Shown here: positions 53,874-60,944 of the stretch, one piece after another
Numbering within the stretch: the first letter of the stretch is position 1
How the letters are laid out: the number at the start of each line of letters is the position of its first letter
Source: Nostoc sp. FACHB-152
GTDB taxonomy: Bacteria; Cyanobacteriota; Cyanobacteriia; Cyanobacteriales; Nostocaceae
DNA length: 64,000 nucleotides
NCBI RefSeq assembly: GCF_014697475.1
Contig: NZ_JACJRV010000020.1
Location: 29,082-93,081 of the forward strand
Direction: 5' to 3'
Translations under genes and position numbers: made by a program
The notes under the pieces: generated by a model
Told to the model about the DNA's origin: nothing
Database searches by the model: none
The model's input: only the letters and a program-made list of their open reading frames with translations

Positions 53874-54640
53874 TTCGGGATGACTCCTGTTTGTTGGATA
53901 GTGTGAATTCGAGATACTAGTCCTACCGTCCCTTTTTGTTCTAACTCCCGAATTAATTCAGAAGCAGGAACATCACTTAAAATCGATTGGATAGTATATT
54001 GAACTACTGGTGGCGGTTTAATTGGTGTTTTGTTTCCGTTAGATGCGGCACTGGGTGGCAAGGGTGCATCTACTAAGGTGGCTGTTACAATCTTGGTTTC
54101 GGAAGACTTGAAAAATTGCGACTGTTGCAGACTTAATAAGAAATCATTGACATCGTTAAAAGAGCGCGCTGCTCCAGTAATTTCGATACCCCCAGCCGGG
54201 TTAAGTGACGGCTGTCCTTCAGCCGCAGCAACAGGTGGTAATTGTTTGACTGTCTTGATTTGAACTAGGGCCGGAATGCGATCGCGCAAATCTTGTAACA
54301 TTGCAGACCAAGGACGAATCTGATCAAATACAGAAACTAAACTTTGAGTTTCTGCTTTAACTGCATTCGTTTCTTCCTTGATTTTGTTAATATTTCCTAC
54401 TTCTCCATCTAATTTAGTGATTTCTTGTTCTAGCTGTGATATGTTCTGCTGTAGTTCGTCATTTTTCATTTGCAGCATCCACCAACCAGCCCCAGCTGCA
54501 ATTGGCAGACATAAACCTAAACCAACTCCTAAAAAGATGGGTCTTGGATCTCCAGATGGAAGTTTCGGCCCTGTATTTTTTTGATTATCTTTTTGATAAG
54601 CTGGGCGGTCTTTAAGAAAGTTAATATCCAAACTGTACAT
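53870..54640 (-). CDS. pilN: Type IV pilus assembly protein PilN
   Basis: 256 residues. A short N-terminal cytoplasmic segment MYSLDINFLKDRPAYQ corresponds to the conserved INLLPWR-type PilM-binding tail. A membrane helix near 33-52 (PIFLGVGLGLCLPIAAGAGWWML) and a coiled coil (QNISQLEQEITKLDGEVG) follow, then a periplasmic domain with GGIEITGAARSFNDVNDFLLSLQQSQFF. It starts five bases after pilM and overlaps pilO. Confidence 0.92.
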   Translation of the reverse strand: MYSLDINFLKDRPAYQKDNQKNTGPKLPSGDPRPIFLGVGLGLCLPIAAGAGWWMLQMKNDELQQNISQLEQEITKLDGEVGNINKIKEETNAVKAETQSLVSVFDQIRPWSAMLQDLRDRIPALVQIKTVKQLPPVAAAEGQPSLNPAGGIEITGAARSFNDVNDFLLSLQQSQFFKSSETKIVTATLVDAPLPPSAASNGNKTPIKPPPVVQYTIQSILSDVPASELIRELEQKGTVGLVSRIHTIQQTGVIPK

Positions 54641-54644
54641 ACTG

Positions 54645-55751
54645 TTACACCTCTCGCATTCCCAGGCCGAGTATTATTCCTAAGCCAGAGCGTTGTGTAG
54701 TTGGGTATTTTTGTTCATCAATTTCTAAAGACAAAGCCCCAACAGGATCTATTTGGATGGTTGGCACACTCAAGCGTTGTGTGAAAAACTCGTCTAGCTG
54801 TTGCAGTCCACCGCCTGGCCCAGCTAACAAAATCTGCGCTATCTCCAAATTTTCACTCTGATTTAGGTAAAAATCGATAGAACGGCGCAATTCATCTGTA
54901 AGTTCGCCCAAAACCCTCATCATTGCCGCCATACCAGGGTTAATCCCCGTCACACCAGTTTGCCCACCGTCCATAGGAGTTGCAGGGATAGTCATTTCCT
55001 GCAAAAGTTCCATATCCCGTGAAGCGGGTAAACTCATCGCCCTAGCCAGTGCCACTTGCATTTGATAAGTGCCAATAGGCACGGTGCGCGAAAATTGCGG
55101 CACTCCGTTAACAACAATGGCTATTTCTGTACTATCGAACTCTATATCAACCAGTACCACTGCTTCTTGTGGCCCAAATTGTCGCAGTTGGTCACGAATA
55201 GTCCGAATTAGAGCAAAACTATTAATCTCTAAAACATCAATTTGCAACCCTGCTTGCTCAAAAGTACTAATATAGGTATCTGTTACTTCCTTGCGAGTAG
55301 CAACTAACAATACCTGTACCTTTTCTATACCATCCTCATCTACAAAATACCCAAGTTTTTGATAATCTACATCAGCCTCTTCACGGGGATATGGTAAATA
55401 CAAACCAGCCTCATGGTTTAACACCATTTCCCGTAATTCTTTATCATCTAACTCGGCTGGCACTGGTATGAGACGTACAATAGAATCTCGTCCAGGTACA
55501 CAAGTAGCAACACGAGAAGCCTTGATTTTACTTTCAGCCAGTGCTTGCTGGATGATTTGCGCCATTGTTGGGGGGTCAGCTATTTGACCATCTGCTACCA
55601 CACCTTCAGGGACTGGTACGGATGTCAAAGATTCCAATTTCAAGCCTTGGCGTTGCTTGCGTAACTGAACTATATTCACCCGTTCTGGTGCAAGTTCGAT
55701 GCCAACCCCTTTATTAGATTTGCCAAACAGATTTTTGAAGCTTTTCACCAC
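54645..55751 (-). CDS. pilM: Type IV pilus assembly protein PilM
   Basis: 368 residues, actin-like ATPase fold. Characteristic segments: NLFGKSNKGVGIELAPERVNIVQL at the N-terminus, KASRVATCVPGRDSIVRLIPVP, VVLVDIEFDSTEIAIVVNGVPQFSRTVPIGTYQM, and the phosphate-binding ILLAGPGGGLQQLDEFF near 305. PilM forms a cytoplasmic ring that binds the PilN tail. First gene of the pilMNOQ operon, divergent from the solute-binding protein gene 139 bases away. Confidence 0.95.
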   Translation of the reverse strand: MVKSFKNLFGKSNKGVGIELAPERVNIVQLRKQRQGLKLESLTSVPVPEGVVADGQIADPPTMAQIIQQALAESKIKASRVATCVPGRDSIVRLIPVPAELDDKELREMVLNHEAGLYLPYPREEADVDYQKLGYFVDEDGIEKVQVLLVATRKEVTDTYISTFEQAGLQIDVLEINSFALIRTIRDQLRQFGPQEAVVLVDIEFDSTEIAIVVNGVPQFSRTVPIGTYQMQVALARAMSLPASRDMELLQEMTIPATPMDGGQTGVTGINPGMAAMMRVLGELTDELRRSIDFYLNQSENLEIAQILLAGPGGGLQQLDEFFTQRLSVPTIQIDPVGALSLEIDEQKYPTTQRSGLGIILGLGMREV

Positions 55752-55890
55752 AGTTCCGCCGGACTACTAAATTAAAAATTTAAATTGTAAAGGCAATATA
55801 TTGCGTCTTTACGGGTAATTGATTTAGCCTATAATCTCGTTAATTCTGCATAAGGATTCTATTAATATCAAGGGTGAAAATACTGGTAAA

Positions 55891-57189
55891 ATGATTCGAT
55901 TGCAAAAATTTCAACAACTGGCTGCTTGGGCATTAATTGGCATCTTAACCAGTTGGATTGTAAGTTGTAGCACAGGCAATGTCGGCACAGATACAAAACA
56001 GGGCGCGACCCAAGTAGCCAAGATTGAGTTTTGGACTATGCAACTCCAACCGCAATTTACTGATTACTTTCAAAAACTAATCTCTAATTTTGAGTTGCAA
56101 AATCCAGGTGTAAAGATTAACTGGGTTGATGTGCCTTGGGCTGCAATGGAGAACAAAATTTTAACGGCTGTCTCCGCAAAAACACCACCTGATGTTGTTA
56201 ACCTCAACCCCGATTTTGCATCTCAACTAGCAGGTAGAAACGCTTGGTTAGACTTAGACACCACAGTTCCAAAAGAAGCCCGTTCCGCATATTTACCTAA
56301 TATTTGGAAAGCCAGCACACTCAATGGCAAAAGTTTTGGCATTCCCTGGTATCTGACTACACGGCTAACCATTTATAATACTGATTTACTGAAACAAGCA
56401 GGTATTAATAAACCGCCTAGTACTTACGCAGAATTAGCACAGACAGCGCAACAAATTAAAGATAAAACTGGTAAGTATGCGTTTTTTACTACGTTTGTAC
56501 CGCAAGATTCTGGTGAAGTAATAGAATCGATGGTACAGATGGGAGTCACTTTGATAGATGCGGATGGCAAAGCAGCTTTTAACTCACCTCAAGGTAAAGC
56601 AGCATTTCAATATTGGGTAGATTTATACAAAAAAGGACTTTTGCCCAAAGAAGTGTTAACCCAAGGCCATCGTCACGCTATTGATTTATACCAATCAGGT
56701 GAAACAGCATTTTTAGCTTCAGGGCCAGAATTCCTCAAGACAATAGCTACTAATGCACCAAAAATTGCTCAAGCTTCAGCCATAGCCCCGCAAATTACAG
56801 GCGACACAGGCAAAAAAAATGTCGCTGTGATGAATATAGTTATTCCACGTGCTAGCAAACATCCTGAAGCCGCTACAAAGTTTGCTTTGTTTGTCACAAA
56901 TGATGAAAATCAATTAGCTTTTGCCAAAGCTGCTAATGTTTTACCTTCTACTGTTAAAGCTTTGTCTGATAGCTACTTTAAAGATGTTCCAGCCACCGCT
57001 TCTACAGTAGAAAAAGCGAGAGTTATTAGTGCTACGCAGTTGCAACAAGCAGAGGTATTAACACCAACACTTAAAGACTTTAATAAACTGCAAAAAGCTG
57101 TCTATGAGAATTTACAAGCAGCTATGCTAGGTCAAAAAACTGTTGATCAAGCAGTAGAAGATGCAGCGCAACAATGGAATAATCGGTAA
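55891..57189 (+). CDS. ABC transporter sugar-binding lipoprotein (family 1)
   Basis: 432 residues. Lipoprotein signal: hydrophobic AWALIGILTSWIVSC with the lipobox Cys near 26. The rest is a family 1 solute-binding fold (KIEFWTMQLQPQFTDYFQKLISNFELQNPGVKINWVDVPW, TAVSAKTPPDVVNLNPDFASQLAGR, SFGIPWYLTTRLTIYNTDLLKQAGI, GETAFLASGPEFLKTIA). Relatives bind sugars such as maltose or glycerol-phosphate diesters. No permease or ATPase gene is adjacent, so its transporter is encoded elsewhere. A perfect hairpin terminator follows. Confidence 0.93.
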   Translation: MIRLQKFQQLAAWALIGILTSWIVSCSTGNVGTDTKQGATQVAKIEFWTMQLQPQFTDYFQKLISNFELQNPGVKINWVDVPWAAMENKILTAVSAKTPPDVVNLNPDFASQLAGRNAWLDLDTTVPKEARSAYLPNIWKASTLNGKSFGIPWYLTTRLTIYNTDLLKQAGINKPPSTYAELAQTAQQIKDKTGKYAFFTTFVPQDSGEVIESMVQMGVTLIDADGKAAFNSPQGKAAFQYWVDLYKKGLLPKEVLTQGHRHAIDLYQSGETAFLASGPEFLKTIATNAPKIAQASAIAPQITGDTGKKNVAVMNIVIPRASKHPEAATKFALFVTNDENQLAFAKAANVLPSTVKALSDSYFKDVPATASTVEKARVISATQLQQAEVLTPTLKDFNKLQKAVYENLQAAMLGQKTVDQAVEDAAQQWNNR

Positions 57190-57191
57190 AT

Positions 57192-57226
57192 GTAGAGACG
57201 TTGCAATGCAACGTCTCTACATTTTT
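57192..57226. terminator. Bidirectional terminator, perfect 14-base stem
   Basis: GTAGAGACGTTGCA (57192-57205) pairs exactly with TGCAACGTCTCTAC (57207-57220), then ATTTTTTA. It separates the convergent solute-binding gene and folC. The same palindrome is a frequent interspersed repeat in Nostoc genomes. Confidence 0.85.
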
Positions 57227-58488
57227 TATTTATGGTTTAATATTCCTAAAAAATGACCGATAAGATAAAGAGAACCACACAAAACTACTAAATTATCTGT
57301 TGTAGTAAAAGCGGATTCTAATGCTGATGACAAATCTGGGTAGGTTTGACAAATACTTAGTTCAGGACAAAGGTTATTAGCCAGAATTGCTAATTCATTC
57401 GGATTTGCAGAACTAGAATCTGGAACTGGCACTAAATATAATTTATCTCCGGGTTTTAGTAATTCTTGAAAAATTTCTTTATGCTCTTTTGTCGAGAGCA
57501 TTCCTATTATCCAATTTACATTTTGACTATTTAAAGTATTAACATAATTACGCAATACTTGAGCAGCAGCAGGGTTATGTGCGCCATCTATTAATAATTT
57601 ATGATTTTTCCAAGTCAGCCATTGCATTCTTCCTGGCCATTTGGTTTTTGCCATGCCGTTGATGATGGCAGATTCAGAAATTTTCCAGCCTTGTTGTTGC
57701 AAAATTTCTAACGCGGCTAATGCTAAAGCTGAATTAGTTAACTGAATTTGTCCTTGTAAAGGTAAAGGATATTTGATGGAATTTTGCGGATTTTGCAGTG
57801 AGTGATATTCTGCCCATCCTGGAGAGATTTGCAGTGCAGGTTGAGGCGTAAATATTGGACATTGTAATTCTTGGGCGCGCGATCGCACAACTTTTTCAGC
57901 CTCAGTTGGCAAAGGCCCAACCACCGCCGGACACCCAGGTTTAAAAATCCCAGCTTTTTCTCTCGCAATGTCGGCTACTGTTGGGCCTAATTGTTGCCAA
58001 TGTTCCCGGCTAATCGATGTCACAACCGTTACCAAAGGTTGAGAACACACATTCGTCGCATCCAAGCGTCCCCCTAGCCCAACCTCTATCACCGCCACTT
58101 CAACTTGTTGCTGGGCAAAATATAACCAAGCCGCAGCAGTAATAATTTCAAACTGAGTGGGGTACTCATCATCAAAAGAAACAGCCGCCTGAACTTTCTG
58201 CACAAGTTGACTCAGTTCCTCAGCAGAAATTGGCTGTTCATTGATACAAATACGTTCCATCCAGTCAACTAAATGGGGAGAAATGTAACGCCCTGTCCGA
58301 TAACCAACTTCGGTCAACACAGAGGAAAGATAAGCACAGACAGAACCTTTCCCATTTGTCCCAGCAACGTGAATGACCGCAACGCGCTCATGGGGGTTGC
58401 CAAGATTTGCCAACAGCTTGACAATACGTGAGAGTCCGAGATTCACACCAAAATGTTGCAAGGGTTGGAGTAAAGAATCAATATCCAC
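57226..58488 (-). CDS. folC: Folylpolyglutamate synthase / dihydrofolate synthase
   Basis: 420 residues. P-loop GTNGKGSVCAYLSS near residue 44, then ISPHLVDWMERICIN, EVGLGGRLDATNVCSQPLVTVVTSISREHWQQLGPTVADIAREKAGIFKPG and WPGRMQWLTWKNHKLLIDGAHNPAA: all standard FolC motifs of the Mur-ligase-like fold. It adds glutamate to dihydropteroate and to tetrahydrofolates in the cytoplasm. Monocistronic, length normal. Confidence 0.96.
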   Translation of the reverse strand: MDIDSLLQPLQHFGVNLGLSRIVKLLANLGNPHERVAVIHVAGTNGKGSVCAYLSSVLTEVGYRTGRYISPHLVDWMERICINEQPISAEELSQLVQKVQAAVSFDDEYPTQFEIITAAAWLYFAQQQVEVAVIEVGLGGRLDATNVCSQPLVTVVTSISREHWQQLGPTVADIAREKAGIFKPGCPAVVGPLPTEAEKVVRSRAQELQCPIFTPQPALQISPGWAEYHSLQNPQNSIKYPLPLQGQIQLTNSALALAALEILQQQGWKISESAIINGMAKTKWPGRMQWLTWKNHKLLIDGAHNPAAAQVLRNYVNTLNSQNVNWIIGMLSTKEHKEIFQELLKPGDKLYLVPVPDSSSANPNELAILANNLCPELSICQTYPDLSSALESAFTTTDNLVVLCGSLYLIGHFLGILNHK

Positions 58489-58620
58489 AAATGAAGTGTG
58501 AAGTGTGAAGTATGTTCGCCCTACAGCCCTAAGGGCATCCTACGGCAGGCGTTCCCGCAGGGTAGTAGGAAATTTTATTTTTTAACCTTCTGCCTCCTGC
58601 CTTCTGCCTTCTATCAACAA
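58489..58620. repeat. Interspersed repeat and TCTGCC heptamer block
   Basis: After a GTGTGAAGTGTGAAG stretch comes a palindromic GGGCATCCTACGGCAGGCG/CCCGCAGGGTAG element (about 58534-58565), then CCTTCTGCCTCCTGCCTTCTG heptamers (58587-58612). The heptamers are of the same type as those inside the NRPS gene. Confidence 0.7.
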
Positions 58621-58655
58621 AACCGACTGCCCTGATTAAGCAGAAACAGTCGGTT
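58621..58655 (-). terminator. Terminator after psbY
   Basis: Nine-base arms AACCGACTG (58621-58629) and CAGTCGGTT (58647-58655). Read on the minus strand it is followed by TTGTTG. It lies 26 bases past the psbY stop codon. Confidence 0.65.
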
Positions 58656-58680
58656 TGAGGGTGATGATGTAAATTTATGT

Positions 58681-58809
58681 TTAGGCTTCTCTGTTCAAAA
58701 AGGTTTGAACTTGTCTTAAAGCCGCAGCACCAATATTAAATAAAGCCCAGCCAGCCGCAACAGCAATAGGCGCTAAAACGATTACTACACGAAAATCGAT
58801 ATTATCCAT
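58681..58809 (-). CDS. psbY: Photosystem II protein Y
   Basis: 42 residues: [20 protein letters not shown], then [22 protein letters not shown]. One membrane helix with the conserved start M-D-x-I-D-F-R-V-x-I-V-L-A-P and the W-x-x-F-N-I-G motif of cyanobacterial PsbY. It is a peripheral low-mass subunit of photosystem II near cytochrome b559 in the thylakoid membrane. The upstream region contains a GAGGGGTTCGAG stretch serving as ribosome binding site (minus-strand AGAGGGG). Monocistronic with a terminator hairpin. Confidence 0.95.
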   Translation of the reverse strand: MDNIDFRVVIVLAPIAVAAGWALFNIGAAALRQVQTFLNREA

Positions 58810-59007
58810 AATCTCGAACCCCTCTGTTAAGTAGAAATTAAAGTTTTATCAACTCTTCTCATTTTTATTTTTAGCCGAAGTGGGCATTTTTTCCAACCTT
58901 ATATGTAAAGAAAGATTACAGTGGGGTCATTTGTCATTGGTCAATAGTAATTTATGGTTCTCCTCTGACCCTCTGCTCTCCTGCTCCCCCTGCTCCCCTA
59001 CCCAGTG

Positions 59008-59526
59008 CTAAAAACCCATATCACTCCGCTTGCCTGCATGAAACAAAGCTAAATTTTTGTAACGTTCAGCGTGTTCAATCAATCCTGCGGCTTCAGTTTC
59101 GCTAATTTGGCGTAATACTTTGCCAGGAACCCCAACGACCAGAGATAAAGGCGGTACATCCTTGGTGACGACTGCACCAGCACCGATAATGCTGCCAGTG
59201 CCTACCCGTACCCCATCCAAAACCACAGCACCAATGCCAATTAAACTGCCACGCTCAATGTAGGCAGAATGTACCACAGCACGGTGTCCTACAGTCACAT
59301 GATCTTCTAAAATAGTGGGCGTACCAGGGTCACCATGAAGAATAGCTCCATCCTGAATATTTGTACATTCACCAATGTCAATACGTTCTACATCCGCTCT
59401 AACTACGGCTGCATACCAAATACTTGCTCCGGCTTGGATATTAACTGAACCAATAACAACAGCATTGTTTGCAACAAAAGCTGCTTGAGAAAAATCAGGA
59501 GATGGCAAGTTAGAAGCAGTAGACAC
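59008..59526 (-). CDS. Gamma-carbonic anhydrase-like hexapeptide-repeat protein
   Basis: 172 residues from GTG at 59526 (reads [23 protein letters not shown]), matching the usual N-terminus of this family; an upstream ATG at 59604 would add an unusual [13 protein letters not shown] leader. Left-handed beta-helix repeats: [37 protein letters not shown]. Zinc-binding His residues are in LHGD, HVTVGH and VVHSAYI. Family members include gamma-carbonic anhydrases and relatives tied to NDH-1 or carboxysomes; others lack activity. Whether this one hydrates CO2 cannot be told from sequence. Confidence 0.88.
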   Translation of the reverse strand: MSTASNLPSPDFSQAAFVANNAVVIGSVNIQAGASIWYAAVVRADVERIDIGECTNIQDGAILHGDPGTPTILEDHVTVGHRAVVHSAYIERGSLIGIGAVVLDGVRVGTGSIIGAGAVVTKDVPPLSLVVGVPGKVLRQISETEAAGLIEHAERYKNLALFHAGKRSDMGF

Positions 59527-59764
59527 GATAGAATATGAATATGGTACCCAGGAACACTGGAAAAACTCCAACCTTTGAGGCTGGTTGCAAAACCAGAATA
59601 TCATGTTGTTAGTCCTCTACACTTAGGAAGGCAAGGTTTACAATTGTTTTGGCTGCAAATCCGTTTCCGTGCAGTTGTAAGCAGTTACCCCACAGGGAGG
59701 AGCCGGAGTGTAAAATCGAACCTAATGGTGCTGGTAAAGAAGAAATTATGTTTGTACGCACTTC

Positions 59765-60277
59765 ATGATGAATCCAGGTTTGCAGTACCCAATATTTGGC
59801 CCCGAAATTCAGTGTCCCCACTGTCGGCAAACTATTCCGGCTTTGACACTTACAGATACTTATCTTTGTCCTCGTCATGGCGCATTTGAAGCCAACCCTA
59901 AAACCGAAGAGTTGATTCATTTACAGTCAGGTCGTCATTGGCGAAGATGGAATAATGAATGGTATAGACAGCATACTCATCCTGATGGCATCAGGTTTGA
60001 AATCCACGAAGCCTTAGACAAACTCTATACTCAAGGCTATCGAGCAACAAGAGTCATCATTGCCAGACGTTATCAGGAATTGATGAGTGGGTATTTAGAA
60101 CGCAGCACGCCTTGGCGTTCTGGACAGCCAGAAACGACTTCGGCGCGGCTATATGGCTTACCAGTAGAATTTAGTCCCGATTCTGTGGCAGAACCCTGCT
60201 GGGACGTGATTAATTTTGACCTGGAAAAAGAGCCAGGGGTGCCTGTGCGTTACCCTTATTTCAGATTGTTTGAATAA
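59765..60277 (+). CDS. TIGR02652 family cyanobacterial protein
   Basis: 170 residues. Near the N-terminus CPHCRQTIPALTLTDTYLCPRHGAFEA forms a zinc-ribbon-like Cys/His cluster. A conserved central part follows (HLQSGRHWRRWNNEWYRQHTHPDGIRFEIHEALDKLYTQGY) and the C-terminal PCWDVINFDLEKEPGVPVRYPYFRLFE. This matches a conserved cyanobacterial family of unknown function that I recognise as TIGR02652. A start at the second Met (59768) is also possible. Confidence 0.85.
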   Translation: MMNPGLQYPIFGPEIQCPHCRQTIPALTLTDTYLCPRHGAFEANPKTEELIHLQSGRHWRRWNNEWYRQHTHPDGIRFEIHEALDKLYTQGYRATRVIIARRYQELMSGYLERSTPWRSGQPETTSARLYGLPVEFSPDSVAEPCWDVINFDLEKEPGVPVRYPYFRLFE

Positions 60278-60355
60278 GAGTTATTAGTCATTGGTCAATA
60301 GTCATTTGTATTTACCAGTGACTAATGACCATTGACTAAGGACTATTGACAAATT

Positions 60356-60799
60356 ATGCACCACGCTTCTATCCGGACTGCGAATATTCATCGAGCGATC
60401 GCTTTTTATGAGTTGTTGGGGTTTACAGTTTGTGAACGCTTCACTACAGGCTATACCCTCGCTTGCTGGATGGAAGGACTAAACGGCAGAATTGAACTGA
60501 TTCAAATTCCTCAACCAAAACCCGCTCCCGATGCATTTGAAGATGAGCATTATGTCGGGTACTATCATTTATCGTTTGATTTAACCCAAATTACCCCAGA
60601 TTTACCTAACTGGTTGAGCGATTTAAAAGCAAGATTTGCATCAGCAGCCCAAAGCCAGCCGGAACAATTATCACCCCTCAAAATTCTTTTAGAACCAACA
60701 CAACAGCAAATAGGCGATCGCATCTGGGAGGTGACTTTTATTGCTGACAGCGATGGCTTACCTCTAGAATTTATTCGCACTTTAAGCAAACTCGGTTAA
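60356..60799 (+). CDS. VOC (glyoxalase/dioxygenase superfamily) protein
   Basis: 147 residues. Matches the vicinal-oxygen-chelate fold: N-terminal HHASIRTANIHRAIAFYELLGFTVCERF, then RIELIQIPQPKP and YVGYYHLSFDL, and C-terminal IWEVTFIADSDGLPLEFI. Metal ligands are likely the first His pair, His in YHLSF, and Glu near the end (LEFI). Substrate unknown. It follows the TIGR02652 gene on the same strand with 78 bases between; the spacer has a TCATTGGTCAATAGTCATT direct/inverted repeat. Confidence 0.88.
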   Translation: MHHASIRTANIHRAIAFYELLGFTVCERFTTGYTLACWMEGLNGRIELIQIPQPKPAPDAFEDEHYVGYYHLSFDLTQITPDLPNWLSDLKARFASAAQSQPEQLSPLKILLEPTQQQIGDRIWEVTFIADSDGLPLEFIRTLSKLG

Positions 60800-60944
60800 T
60801 TGAGTCTGTCGCTTTATATACTTTTTTTATTAAAATAGTTTTTCTCTGGTACTGTCGCTGATTACACTAATACTAGAGAAAGATAAACTGTTATTAGCAT
60901 CGCTTATAAATGCGTAATTTAATTTAAATACATCTACCAAAAAA

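Noticed and set aside
57192..57220. Perfect palindrome as a regulator operator
   Set aside because: It lies between convergent gene ends and is followed by a T-run, so a terminator is the simpler reading.
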